Shown here piece after piece: positions 24,732-33,476 of a stretch of 45,162 nt of DNA. Position 1 is the first letter of the stretch, and the number at the start of each line of letters is the position of its first letter. Source of the stretch: Candidatus Delongbacteria bacterium. Its GTDB lineage: Bacteria; Delongbacteria; UBA4055. The notes below the pieces were generated by a model. It did no database searches, was not told the DNA's origin, and saw only the letters and a program-made list of their open reading frames with translations. The DNA is taken from NCBI GenBank assembly GCA_027858795.1, contig JAQICF010000256.1:1-45162 (forward strand). Reading direction: 5' to 3'. Made by a program: the position numbers and the translations under genes.

Positions 24732-25607
24732 TTAATAACTCGTTTTTGCTTTTTCATCCACTACCAATATAAAATCCGCTTTATCTATATTAACTTTGTC
24801 AGGATCATTTATATCTTTTGCTAATATAGTAGTTAACGTTTTAATTTTAAGATTTGGTCTATATTTATTTAAATACCAAATAATTCCTACATGATCATCA
24901 GAATGAAAACTACCATTATAGTGAATAAATAATTTATCTTCTTCAAAGTTCTTACTGATAAAATATCCCATAGTAGCATCTTTAATTGCCTGCGCTTCAG
25001 CAAAATATTTTTTACTGGTATCATGTCCCATTGCAGGCATACTCATCGAAGCCATTTTTTTGTAACAGGATAATTCAGGATCGAATTCTATAGGTTTTGG
25101 TACAAAATATTCCTTTGACCTGTCGGATAATTTATCAAGAGCTTCAAAACCACCATAGAAAACCATTGATGCATATCTTCTTGGGATATTTGTTGCTATA
25201 AATTTAAGCATATTATCTTTTGCAAATTCTACAAGAGGTTTATAATCAGTTTTATAGTTCGGCCATAATCGAACGTCACCTTCAAATTTATTAGTTTTAT
25301 AAAAATCACTAAAATATTCATCGATGGTAAGCTGATTATCTGATTCTAACATCTCTGCACCAAGAGTGATCTTCCCATTTCTCTTTAGAAAAAGATCTTG
25401 AGTAAGCTTCAATTCTAGATTATGTGCCTCAATACTATTGTGAAGTTCACCGAAGAAAATAACGTCACAGTCTTTAAGCTCATCTACCATTGAACTGTAA
25501 TCAACGCTGTCCAGCCTAGAATTATAAAGTTTATAGTTTTTTATTTCTGCGACCATAATTGAACTCCAAACGATGATGAATATAGTTAAAATTTTAAATA
25601 TTTTCAT
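24732..25607 (-). CDS. ChaN-family exported haem-binding-type protein
   Basis: 291 residues. The signal peptide (KIFKILTIFIIVWSSIMVA) has no lipobox Cys. The ChaN domain (DUF399, Tiki/EreA superfamily) shows CDVIFFGELHNSIEAHNLELKL, LGAEMLESDNQLTIDEY, ATNIPRRYASMVFYGGFEAL, DTSKKYFAEAQAIKDATMGYFI and FIHYNGSFHSDDHVGI. Campylobacter ChaN binds haem at the cell surface; other members are peptidase-like. The conserved GELH and GxFHxD histidines are kept. It is downstream of gpsA, separated by a composite repeat. Confidence 0.88.
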   Translation of the reverse strand: MKIFKILTIFIIVWSSIMVAEIKNYKLYNSRLDSVDYSSMVDELKDCDVIFFGELHNSIEAHNLELKLTQDLFLKRNGKITLGAEMLESDNQLTIDEYFSDFYKTNKFEGDVRLWPNYKTDYKPLVEFAKDNMLKFIATNIPRRYASMVFYGGFEALDKLSDRSKEYFVPKPIEFDPELSCYKKMASMSMPAMGHDTSKKYFAEAQAIKDATMGYFISKNFEEDKLFIHYNGSFHSDDHVGIIWYLNKYRPNLKIKTLTTILAKDINDPDKVNIDKADFILVVDEKAKTSY

Positions 25608-25621
25608 GATTTTCCTTTTTT

Positions 25622-25693
25622 GTCATTGCGAGGGTTTACGACCCATGGAATCTATTACACGATTCCGGGAAGGCGTAGGAGCCTTCCCCTACG
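25622..25693. repeat. Composite repeat, second copy
   Basis: GTCATTGCGAGGGTTT with AACCC-type partner (25622-25652), then arms GGGAAGGC and GCCTTCCC with CCCCTACG-type end (25667-25693). Same order, and the same GATTC-x-GGGAAGGCGT link, as at 22194-22270. Confidence 0.8.
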
Positions 25694-25700
25694 AAATAAT

Positions 25701-26699
25701 TTAATCTTCTTTCTTATTTTCTCTAGTCATTAACCCTGATAAACCTATCTTTGGTTCCAGTCCTTCAAATAGTATCTTGTAAACAGTAGAAGCAATAGGC
25801 ATTTCAATATTCTTATCTTTGGCTAATTTATTCACGATCCTAGTTGTCTCAACACCCTCAGCGACCATTGTCATATTTTTTAAAATATCTTCTAAAGACT
25901 CACCTTTAGCTAATCTATTACCTACCTGCCAGTTCCTGGATAAACTCGAATTACAAGTTAGGATAAGATCTCCAATACCTGACAATCCAGAGAAAGTTTC
26001 TCTCTTTGCGCCTACAGAAAGACCGAATCTTACCATTTCTGCCAACCCTCTAGTTAATAACGCTGCCTTAGTATTATTTCCTAGACCGAGGCCATCTATC
26101 ATTCCTGCTGAAATAGCCATGATATTCTTAATGCTACCACCGGCCTCAACACCGATAACATCATCATTTGAATAAACTCTGAAATATGGGGATGAGAATA
26201 CGTCTCTGATCAAATTTGCCGCTTCAAGATTTTTGCTGGCACTTACAACCGCTGTAGGTGTTTTATTAACTACTTCTTTGGCAAATGATGGTCCTGCCAA
26301 AATCACAAAATTATCATCGGTTATTGTTTCAAATTCGGATATGAACATCTGTCTAATATCCTTCCCTGTTGAAACCTCAATACCTTTGGCAACATTCACA
26401 ACTATTTTGTCTTTAAAATCTACGCCTTTAATTTTATCAAAGTAAGATCTAATAAACTGAGTTGGCACAGCATTAATTATTATTTCGGATTCTTCAACTG
26501 TAGATATAAGATCATTCGTGAATATTATATTATCAGGTATGATATAAGTAGGTAATCTATCCTCAAATTTCCTTTCTGCATCTAACTTTTTGCATACTTT
26601 CGGATCAAATTCCCATACTTTTATATCGAAATCTTTTTTAGCTATAACATCAGCTATAGCTAAACCCCACGCTCCAGCTCCTAATATTGCTATCTTCAT
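25701..26699 (-). CDS. gpsA: NAD(P)+-dependent glycerol-3-phosphate dehydrogenase
   Basis: 332 residues. It reduces dihydroxyacetone phosphate to sn-glycerol 3-phosphate for phospholipid synthesis. The Rossmann motif is ILGAGAWGLAIADV. Further: INAVPTQFIRSYF, VNVAKGIEVSTG, ILAGPSFAKEV, GVEAGGSIKNIMAISAGMIDGLGLGNNTKAALLTRGLAEM (catalytic Lys of family), FSGLSGIGDLILTC and SRNWQVGNRLAKG. It is 3 bp downstream of the PHP gene. Confidence 0.97.
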   Translation of the reverse strand: MKIAILGAGAWGLAIADVIAKKDFDIKVWEFDPKVCKKLDAERKFEDRLPTYIIPDNIIFTNDLISTVEESEIIINAVPTQFIRSYFDKIKGVDFKDKIVVNVAKGIEVSTGKDIRQMFISEFETITDDNFVILAGPSFAKEVVNKTPTAVVSASKNLEAANLIRDVFSSPYFRVYSNDDVIGVEAGGSIKNIMAISAGMIDGLGLGNNTKAALLTRGLAEMVRFGLSVGAKRETFSGLSGIGDLILTCNSSLSRNWQVGNRLAKGESLEDILKNMTMVAEGVETTRIVNKLAKDKNIEMPIASTVYKILFEGLEPKIGLSGLMTRENKKED

Positions 26700-26702
26700 A
26701 AT

Positions 26703-27542
26703 TTATTCCTTTGATCTTTTTTTCAATACATATTTCATTTTTTCAATTCTATCGTAAGTAATTTTATATTTCCCCAAGATCAGCTTTCCATATTTTCTTC
26801 CACCGTGACAATCACTACCACCGGATTTTAGCAATTTGTTATAGTCTGCCATGTCATTGATCTTTCTAAGAAATTCATCATCATAGGATGAATGGATCGT
26901 CTCAAGACCATCAATTCCCGCATCCATTAGAACCTTGAGCATTTCAGGTTTTTCTCTTAAGTAATTCGGATGTGCTGCAAAAGCTAAACCACCTGCTTCA
27001 TGTATCAATTTGACCGAATTTGGGATACTTATCTTAAATTTTTTTACATGATATTTAGAGTTATCGTTCAAATATTTACTAAATGCATCGTAAAAATTGT
27101 ATGCATACTTCTTTTTTATTAACAAATGCGCCAAATGTGGTCTGGCAATTGCCCCGTTATTTGAGATCTCATTAACCTCCTCGAAAGTAATATCAATATT
27201 ATCTTCCTGCAGAAGCTTAACCATCTTTTTTGCTCTATCTATTCTAACGTCTTTGAATTTCTTTATGTATTTCTGCAATGTTTTATTATTAGGATCAACA
27301 AAATAACCTAGAATATGAATATCCATCTCATTGTATTCTGACGAAAGTTCGATTCCTTGTATAAATTCTATTTTGTATTTTTTTGATAATTCTAATGCTT
27401 CAGAGTTTGCACCCACAGAATCATGATCAGTAATACTGATCGCTTTCAGTTTTCTTTTCTGTGCATAGAAAAAAATCTTTTCTGTCGAAAGTAACCCATC
27501 TGAATGAGTTGAATGTATGTGAAGATCCGCTGATTTAGTCAT
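26703..27542 (-). CDS. PHP-domain phosphoesterase (TrpH/RnaM-like)
   Basis: 279 residues. Metal-binding motifs of the PHP fold: ADLHIHSTHSDG, SITDHDSVGA, EFIQGIELSSEYN, HILGYFVD, ARPHLAHLLI, AFAAHPNYL and SGGSDCHGG. Relatives hydrolyse 3',5'-nucleoside bisphosphates or trim short RNAs from the 5' end. I start at 27542 (MTKSADLH) rather than the in-frame codon at 27569. That start overlaps the Crp/Fnr stop by 8 bp (ATGACTAA) and begins just before the first motif. It sits between a Crp/Fnr regulator and gpsA. Confidence 0.9.
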   Translation of the reverse strand: MTKSADLHIHSTHSDGLLSTEKIFFYAQKRKLKAISITDHDSVGANSEALELSKKYKIEFIQGIELSSEYNEMDIHILGYFVDPNNKTLQKYIKKFKDVRIDRAKKMVKLLQEDNIDITFEEVNEISNNGAIARPHLAHLLIKKKYAYNFYDAFSKYLNDNSKYHVKKFKISIPNSVKLIHEAGGLAFAAHPNYLREKPEMLKVLMDAGIDGLETIHSSYDDEFLRKINDMADYNKLLKSGGSDCHGGRKYGKLILGKYKITYDRIEKMKYVLKKRSKE

Positions 27543-28233
27543 TATCAATAAACCTCTGCACGAAATCATTATATTGCAGGATTTTAATGTCCTTTCCGCT
27601 TCTTTCGATGATTTTATTTATCTCGAATTTATTAATGATCCTTGATAGAGTTTCCCTTGATATGCCTGTCATATTTGCTAGATCAGTCTGATTAGGAACT
27701 TCTTGAATGATTACATCTTTTCCGTCAGATGATCCCATTTTTTCCGCAAGGTTATGCAAAGTGATTATTACTTTTTTTTGAGCATCATCCAAAAAGAAAC
27801 TTTTCATTCTTATATCAGTAACCCTAAGTCTTATAGCAAAAGTCTTTAATAAATTCAAAGACAATGTGGAGTTATGAATTAATAAATTAACAAATTCGTT
27901 TTTAGTAACTGTCAAAAGCTCAACATCATCCATAGCAATAGCATTTGCATTGCGATTATGGTCATCCAATAACGACATTTCACCAAAATAATCTCCATTA
28001 CTAAGAATAGTAAGAATAACCTCATTACCCTCTTCGTTAAGCTTTGTGATCTTAACTCTTCCTGATGATATCAGGTAAAGCATATTACCAGAATCACTTT
28101 CCATGAATATGACATTCTTCTTTTTATAGCTTTTTACTCTGCAATGCTCTGCAATAGCTTTGATCTCATCATCATTCATACTCTCACATAATGAGATCGA
28201 TTTTAAAAATATATTTTTATTATTATCATCCAT
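27535..28233 (-). CDS. Crp/Fnr-family transcription regulator
   Basis: 232 residues from the chosen start. The cyclic-nucleotide-binding-like beta-barrel has MLYLISSGRVKITKLNEEGNEVIL and NGDYFGEMSLLDDHNRNANAIA. A dimer helix (SLNLLKTFAIRLRVTDIRM) and a C-terminal winged helix (VPNQTDLANMTGISRETLSRIINKFE) follow. The four-cysteine FNR iron-sulfur motif is absent, so it is not an oxygen-sensing FNR; the ligand is unknown. Start 28233 (MDDNNKN) follows GGAGAAGG. An upstream in-frame extension to 28335 runs through sequence without coding character. Confidence 0.92.
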   Translation of the reverse strand: MDDNNKNIFLKSISLCESMNDDEIKAIAEHCRVKSYKKKNVIFMESDSGNMLYLISSGRVKITKLNEEGNEVILTILSNGDYFGEMSLLDDHNRNANAIAMDDVELLTVTKNEFVNLLIHNSTLSLNLLKTFAIRLRVTDIRMKSFFLDDAQKKVIITLHNLAEKMGSSDGKDVIIQEVPNQTDLANMTGISRETLSRIINKFEINKIIERSGKDIKILQYNDFVQRFIDND

Positions 28234-28330
28234 AATCCTTCTCCCTGCACCGCAAGGGGCTAGAGCCACCTTGTTCATATTATTTTTCCTATCATTGCGA
28301 AAACCATCTGTGTGTGGTAATCTTATGTGT

Positions 28331-28397
28331 GTCACCCTGAATTTATTTCAGGGTCTTTCTTTAATCGTTTTAGGGACGAATGGTAATCGTCCCCTAC
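28331..28397. repeat. Two palindromic repeats upstream of the Crp/Fnr gene
   Basis: 28331-28356 has arms ACCCTGAA and TTCAGGGT. Relative to other copies, T/A became C/G on both arms, a compensated change. 28371-28397 has arms GGGACGA and TCGTCCC, then CTAC. Confidence 0.85.
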
Positions 28398-28462
28398 CAC
28401 ATTAGTACATTAGCACCTAATACCTAATACCACATTAGTACATTAGCACCTAATACCTCATA
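28397..28462. repeat. Two tandem copies of a 33-bp unit after manC
   Basis: Copies start at 28397 and 28430 with the word CCACATTAGTACATTAGCAC and differ at one base near the end. The block lies just beyond the manC stop (28469). Confidence 0.85.
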
Positions 28463-28468
28463 CCTAAC

Positions 28469-29536
28469 CTACAGCACATCATTATATTTTTTTGCTTTCA
28501 GTTTTTCTACAAGTTCCTTCACATCTTGTGATCTTGATAATGGAGTAATCAATAATGAATCATCCGTATCAATAACTGCTATATCTTTTATTCCAATCGT
28601 AGTTATAATCTTATCCTTGTTATCAGAAACTATATAGCATCCATTTGTATCTATAGATATAAATTTTGCCTCAATAACATTTTCGTTCTCATCTTTATCT
28701 TTCATTCTGTATATCTCGAACCAACTTCCAACATCTGACCAACCGAAATCACCTATGAATACTTTAACTTTTTCAGCCTTCTCCATCACGCCATAGTCAA
28801 TTGAAATAGATTTCATCTCAGAGTATATTCTCTCGATAACGTCATCCGAGTCATTATCTATTAGGGCTTGTTTAAGATTCATCAAACTCTCATACAGGTC
28901 TGGTATATGCTTTTTTATCTCTTTTAAAATTGTGTTAGCTTTCCATATGAACATTCCGCTGTTCCAGAAAAAATCCCCACTTTCCATGAATCTTACAGCA
29001 GTTTCAAAATTGGGTTTCTCTGCAAAAGATCTTACTTCAAAAGCACCTACACTTGTTTCTTTTCCTAGCTGTAGATAACCGTATCCGGTTTCGGGATGAG
29101 TTGGTTCTATACCTATCGTTATCAAGCAGTCTTGATTCGCCTTACTATAATCTACAGCATTGTTAATAACTCTGGAAAATTCCTCTGTGTTTTTAATATA
29201 ATGATCAGCTGGTAAGACAATCATAGTTGCATCTTCATCTTTAAGCATCAGTCTGACCGCACCATAACCTATCGCTGCAGCAGTGTTTCTCCCAAAAGGT
29301 TCTGCTATTATATTATCTTCTTTAAAGTTTTCAACATTTGCAAAAACATTATCTTTCTGCTCTTTATTTGTAATTATGTAGCAATCGTCTCTTTTTATGA
29401 TAGAATCAAGCCTGTTCACTGTATTCTCAAGCATAGTCTTATCGTTTATTATCTTCAATAAATGTTTTGGTGTCCTTAAGCGGCTTTTTGGCCAGAATCT
29501 TGCTCCAACTCCACCGGCCATGATTAACGCGTACAT
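28469..29536 (-). CDS. manC: Mannose-1-phosphate guanylyltransferase
   Basis: 355 residues. It makes GDP-mannose from mannose 1-phosphate and GTP, for polysaccharide synthesis. Signatures: ALIMAGGVGARFWPKSRLRTPKHLLKI (nucleotide-binding loop), EPFGRNTAAAIGYGA, IVLPADHYI, TIGIEPTHPETGYGYL, EVRSFAEKPNFETAVRFM, FFWNSGMFIWKA and IDYGVMEKAEKV...GDFGWSDVGSW. The bifunctional isomerase domain is absent. Start at 29536 because AAGGAGC lies 6-7 nt upstream; the in-frame codon at 29563 lies upstream of this site. Confidence 0.96.
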   Translation of the reverse strand: MYALIMAGGVGARFWPKSRLRTPKHLLKIINDKTMLENTVNRLDSIIKRDDCYIITNKEQKDNVFANVENFKEDNIIAEPFGRNTAAAIGYGAVRLMLKDEDATMIVLPADHYIKNTEEFSRVINNAVDYSKANQDCLITIGIEPTHPETGYGYLQLGKETSVGAFEVRSFAEKPNFETAVRFMESGDFFWNSGMFIWKANTILKEIKKHIPDLYESLMNLKQALIDNDSDDVIERIYSEMKSISIDYGVMEKAEKVKVFIGDFGWSDVGSWFEIYRMKDKDENENVIEAKFISIDTNGCYIVSDNKDKIITTIGIKDIAVIDTDDSLLITPLSRSQDVKELVEKLKAKKYNDVL

Positions 29537-29586
29537 GATTTGCTCCTTATTTTTAAAATTCAAAATTTATTAATTATGATTTAAAT

Positions 29587-31215
29587 TTAAAAATCAAAAT
29601 TTATTTCTGCCGATTCCCAATTTTTTCTGATCAGGATCGTATCTTTTCTAAATACTGCCTTCTCAATATTTAAATGATTAAGATTAATGCTTAATAATTC
29701 ATTTTTATTTGCATCAAGATATGCTGCACAAATATATTTACCCGGTCTTAGTTGTATCTTGTAATCCGAAGTAACTCCATATTTCACATTGCTATTAATC
29801 TTATTATCACAATTTTGGAATATTAAATTTGCTCCTGTACCAGCATTTTCTACTTTGCCTGCCACAGATCCATACCCGAGTTCATTCTCAACACTGAAGT
29901 TCTTTGAGAAGATCTTATTATTACCATACTTTACAACTACAGAATATTTACCTTCAATAATTTGTTTTTGAGGAAGATCGATCTCTGAAATAAAAGGCCT
30001 GGCAACAACAATATCGTTTAAAATCGTAATTGAACTGTCAATGCTGCTTATAAGCTCGAACAGCAAGCTGTCAGGTTGTATCCAGTTGAAATTAAATTCT
30101 AATTTCTGATCTTTATATACTATGTTTTTTAGATTTGACGATACTTTTAATTTTTCTTTTTTCACAGTGTCAGCAATAAAAACAGTCTTAGTCTTCATCT
30201 TTTCATTGATAAGATTTCCATAACGATCAGTGATCTCATTTAAATTTATTGTTATTTCTTTTGTAACATCCAAATCTTTAGATCGAATGTATATTTTCGC
30301 TTTTACTGCAGGATCATAAAATTCTTCAAATTTTAAAATTGAATCATTTTGAATTATTGACGAAATAATATTTTCTTTTAAAATGGATATATCTTCAGAC
30401 ATATCCATTTTTAAGATATTCTTTTCAATTTGAGTAACTTCTTCAATAAATGGCGGGATCGTATCGATTTTAGCCAGTGTAAAATCAATTTTCTGCTCAT
30501 CATTATCCTTTAGATTAACAAAAGATGAAAGTGATAAATACTCATTTTCCATTTCTAATTTAGAATTATTATTCTTATCGTAGAAAATCACCGGAATATA
30601 ATTATCTGCAGAAATATTAGTAAACTTATATGTCATATCATCAGAAACACCAACACTGTATTCAGGATTTATGTCGTTGATCACGTAAGGTGTAAACTCA
30701 TCCATTTTATACAAATTAACCTTTAATTTGGAATAATTCAACTTCTCTATGTACTTATCTACAATAACACCATTGATATTACCGGAAAATTCTTTTTTAT
30801 CAATTTTTTCACCGGTAGAGAAATTCAAAATAAAATTATTTTTAATAGTATTGTTTCTCAGGTCCTTGAGAGATGTATTTAGTGCAATTAGGACTGTTTG
30901 GTCGTCTTTAAGATCTGAAAATTCTATCTTTACACTTTTTTCATACCATATTATTTTACTTTTTTTCTGAACTGAGTAAGGAGATATTGTAATTGCATTT
31001 CTTGTTGAACCATAATCAATGAATTCGCTAAATTCTATTTCAGCAGTGATATCTTTATCTTGATTTAGTGAGCCTGCTTGGGGTGTATGGAATGTTATTA
31101 TTGGAGCTATACGATCCTCTATACCGCCAGATGGCCATCTTTTATAGTCTGTTGCACATGACGATAAAACCAACATCATTATTATTGACATGTATATAAA
31201 AAATTGTGCTTTCAT
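29587..31215 (-). CDS. Big_5-type (SbsA Ig-like) lipoprotein
   Basis: 542 residues. The lipoprotein signal ends LVLSSC with acylated Cys20. Directly after it is the family start WPSGGIEDRIAPIITFHTP. A first Ig-like domain of the Big_5/SbsA type follows (EIEFSEFIDYGSTRNAITISP, KIIWYEKSVKIEF), then beta-rich repeats with further Ig-like strands (DTIPPFIEEV). Such proteins are common on the outer membrane of Bacteroidetes and relatives and are of unknown function. It lies between manC and nadC without an obvious functional tie. Confidence 0.85.
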   Translation of the reverse strand: MKAQFFIYMSIIMMLVLSSCATDYKRWPSGGIEDRIAPIITFHTPQAGSLNQDKDITAEIEFSEFIDYGSTRNAITISPYSVQKKSKIIWYEKSVKIEFSDLKDDQTVLIALNTSLKDLRNNTIKNNFILNFSTGEKIDKKEFSGNINGVIVDKYIEKLNYSKLKVNLYKMDEFTPYVINDINPEYSVGVSDDMTYKFTNISADNYIPVIFYDKNNNSKLEMENEYLSLSSFVNLKDNDEQKIDFTLAKIDTIPPFIEEVTQIEKNILKMDMSEDISILKENIISSIIQNDSILKFEEFYDPAVKAKIYIRSKDLDVTKEITINLNEITDRYGNLINEKMKTKTVFIADTVKKEKLKVSSNLKNIVYKDQKLEFNFNWIQPDSLLFELISSIDSSITILNDIVVARPFISEIDLPQKQIIEGKYSVVVKYGNNKIFSKNFSVENELGYGSVAGKVENAGTGANLIFQNCDNKINSNVKYGVTSDYKIQLRPGKYICAAYLDANKNELLSINLNHLNIEKAVFRKDTILIRKNWESAEINFDF

Positions 31216-31254
31216 TTTATTTTTCTCTGTGTCTTTGTGACTTTGTGAGAGATA

Positions 31255-32094
31255 TTAAAGAACCAATAAGCTTAGATCCAATCCTTTTACACTGTGAGTT
31301 AAAGCTCCGGAGGATATGTAATCCACACCTGTATCAGCTATTCGCTCTATGTTCTCCAAGGTTACATTCCCGGAGATTTCTAGTTTTGAAGTTCCTGCAT
31401 TTAACTTCACACATTCCATGATAACTTCTCTACTCATGTTATCAAGCATAATGATATCGGCACCGAACTGTAAAGCTTCTTTGAATTCATCAATATTCTT
31501 TATTTCTACTTCAATTTTTGCATTAAGTGCATTATTTATTTTATATTCTTTAGCTTTAACAATTGCATTTCCAACAGATCCGGCAGCTTTAACATGGTTA
31601 TCTTTAATCAAAAACATATCATAAAGGCCTATCCTGTGATTTTTTCCACCACCCATCTTCACAGCATATTTATCAAGTGATCTAAATCCGGGTAATGTTT
31701 TCCTGGTGTCGAGGATTTTCGTTTTGGGACCTTCTAATTTTTCACTGAATTTTGAAGTCAGTGTAGAAATACCTGACATTCGTTGAATAAAATTCAAAGC
31801 TGTTCTTTCTGCTTTCAGGATAGAATTCAATTTGCCATTTATCGTAGCAACAATATCACCCACAGAAACTTTACCACCATCTGAGATAGAAAATTCTACC
31901 TTTACAGTTTCATCGATATATTCGAAGCAATCTTTAAATACCTGAATACCTGATACTACCCCATTTTCCTTAGCTTTAAGGATCGCTTTACCTTCCTGTT
32001 CTATTGGTATTATTGAATTTGTAGTAATGTCACCTATCTTATCAATATCTTCTTCAAATGCAAGTTTAATCAATTCTTTATATTTTAAATCCAT
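31255..32094 (-). CDS. nadC: Nicotinate-nucleotide pyrophosphorylase (carboxylating)
   Basis: 279 residues. It converts quinolinate and PRPP to nicotinate mononucleotide for de novo NAD synthesis. Signatures: EEDIDKIGDITTNSII, KAKENGVVSG, AERTALNFIQRMSGISTLT, ILDTRKTLPGFRSLDKYAVKMGGGKNHRIGLYDMFLIKDNH, DIIMLDNMS, LEISGNVTLENI and DYISSGALTHSVKGLDLSL. Substrate-binding Arg, Lys and His residues are all in place. nadA and nadB are not in the window. Confidence 0.96.
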   Translation of the reverse strand: MDLKYKELIKLAFEEDIDKIGDITTNSIIPIEQEGKAILKAKENGVVSGIQVFKDCFEYIDETVKVEFSISDGGKVSVGDIVATINGKLNSILKAERTALNFIQRMSGISTLTSKFSEKLEGPKTKILDTRKTLPGFRSLDKYAVKMGGGKNHRIGLYDMFLIKDNHVKAAGSVGNAIVKAKEYKINNALNAKIEVEIKNIDEFKEALQFGADIIMLDNMSREVIMECVKLNAGTSKLEISGNVTLENIERIADTGVDYISSGALTHSVKGLDLSLLVL

Positions 32095-32110
32095 TTATGT
32101 TTTTTCCTTT

Positions 32111-32176
32111 GTCATCCTGAATTTATTTCAGGATCTTTCTTTGTGCTATGGGGACGAAAAGAAATCGTCCCCTACG
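32111..32176. repeat. Two palindromic repeats upstream of nadC
   Basis: 32111-32136 is a GATCCTGAA-type copy. 32150-32176 has arms GGGGACGA and TCGTCCCC with loop AAAGAAA and end CCCCTACG. The latter pairs with the copy at 14143, where the arms are GGGGTCGA and TCGACCCC around the same loop. Confidence 0.88.
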
Positions 32177-32180
32177 GTTG

Positions 32181-33347
32181 TTATTTTACTTCAAACTTAC
32201 ACAACGGTACAAATAATTCGTCTTCACTCAAACCTCCATGATCTGCCATATGATATTTTACTTCTTCTCTCGGGAGGAAATCCTTTATCACATAATTCTT
32301 CTTAGCAAGCAGTATATAATCTCCAACTCTATGCTTAAACTGCGGAGTTGGTTCATAAAGACCAAAGTACTCATCCTTAATCATATCTTTACTTCTTTTC
32401 AGATAAAAAGCATGACTCAATTGTTCTTTAACCACCTTTTCAAATTTATCATTCATTCCCCTTTTAACATAACAATACGCTGCTCTTGGTTCACCACAAA
32501 GCGGAAAATTGAGAAGATCAACTATTTGAGGATAATCATTCATTTTAAATCGTGATGCAGGACTATTGTCTTTCAATCCATGGTCAGCTGTGATCAAAAC
32601 AAGTGTATTGGTTCCTTTGATATTTTTAAGAAATTTTTTCAGTTCTGAGTTTATCTTAGAATAAAGCTCTTTGATCTCCTTGCTTTTTCCACCAAGTTCA
32701 TGAAATACACCATCGAAATCAGGTAAATAAGAGTAAATATATTTCTGTGTGATACATTTCTTTTTCACAGCTTGAGCAGTGACTAAAAAATAGTCTTGAA
32801 GATCTTTATAATTCAGCTTTTTTGCACCATCAAGCATATAGTTCGAATATGTAGAGTTATTGGTTGCTTCCGGATGGATCACAGTAATGTCCTTGATCCC
32901 TTTAGATAATCTATTGTCAATGAAAATGTCTTTTGGCATAATTCCATAGTCAGTTAATTGCTTACCAGTTCTTCTGTTGTTAAAAAGCAATATCGTGGAC
33001 GGAAAAACTTTCCTGTCTTTTTTTACTTTCATGAACCAGCCAGTTATTCCGTGATTCATCGGTGCTAATCCGGTTGCAAAACTTGTAATACAAGCCGCTG
33101 TTGTAGTTGGAAATACGGATGTGATCTTACTAATGACATTGTCTTTTATCAAATTATCTTTGGTTTTATTGACAAAATTATATCCCAGTCCATCGATAAC
33201 AAGAGTTACGATATTATCATATTTCTTTAGGTCATTCGATGATAGATCTTTAAGTTCAGAATATTTTGAATCAACATTGAAACATCCTGATATCGTACTC
33301 ATCAAGTTTACAATGCTTCCACCATCGTAATCGGGTTTGTTTTTCAT
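32181..33347 (-). CDS. Alkaline-phosphatase-superfamily phosphodiesterase
   Basis: 388 residues of the nucleotide pyrophosphatase/phosphodiesterase type. Metal and nucleophile residues: VTLVIDGLGYN (Asp), VFPTTTAACITSFATGLAPMNHGITGW (nucleophile Thr), LPDFDGVFHELG (Asp and His), LITADHGLKD (Asp, His) and MADHGGLSEDELFVPL (last His). There is no signal peptide, so it is likely cytoplasmic. The substrate is unknown; close relatives act on nucleotide or phosphonate esters. It is transcribed divergently from the radical SAM gene at 33477. Confidence 0.9.
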   Translation of the reverse strand: MKNKPDYDGGSIVNLMSTISGCFNVDSKYSELKDLSSNDLKKYDNIVTLVIDGLGYNFVNKTKDNLIKDNVISKITSVFPTTTAACITSFATGLAPMNHGITGWFMKVKKDRKVFPSTILLFNNRRTGKQLTDYGIMPKDIFIDNRLSKGIKDITVIHPEATNNSTYSNYMLDGAKKLNYKDLQDYFLVTAQAVKKKCITQKYIYSYLPDFDGVFHELGGKSKEIKELYSKINSELKKFLKNIKGTNTLVLITADHGLKDNSPASRFKMNDYPQIVDLLNFPLCGEPRAAYCYVKRGMNDKFEKVVKEQLSHAFYLKRSKDMIKDEYFGLYEPTPQFKHRVGDYILLAKKNYVIKDFLPREEVKYHMADHGGLSEDELFVPLCKFEVK

Positions 33348-33411
33348 AACAGTTACCTGAAAATGTTAATTCTATAATTAAGCTATATAAATTATATTAT
33401 ATAAATATAAA

Positions 33412-33440
33412 TTGCAAGCGTATAAAATATTTTATATTAC
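33412..33440. promoter_or_regulatory. Divergent promoter region sharing one TTGCAA
   Basis: The palindromic hexamer TTGCAA (33412-33417) can be the -35 box for both directions. On the plus strand TATTAC follows after 17 bp (33435-33440). On the minus strand TATAAT follows after 15 bp or TAATTT after 17 bp. The region between the two genes is extremely AT-rich. Confidence 0.4.
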
Positions 33441-33476
33441 GGGCGAAATGTAACATTCTTTTGTATATTAACATTC

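Noticed and set aside
28397..28462. Possible CRISPR or attachment site
   Set aside because: Two direct 33-bp copies with no spacer, no integrase and no tRNA nearby.
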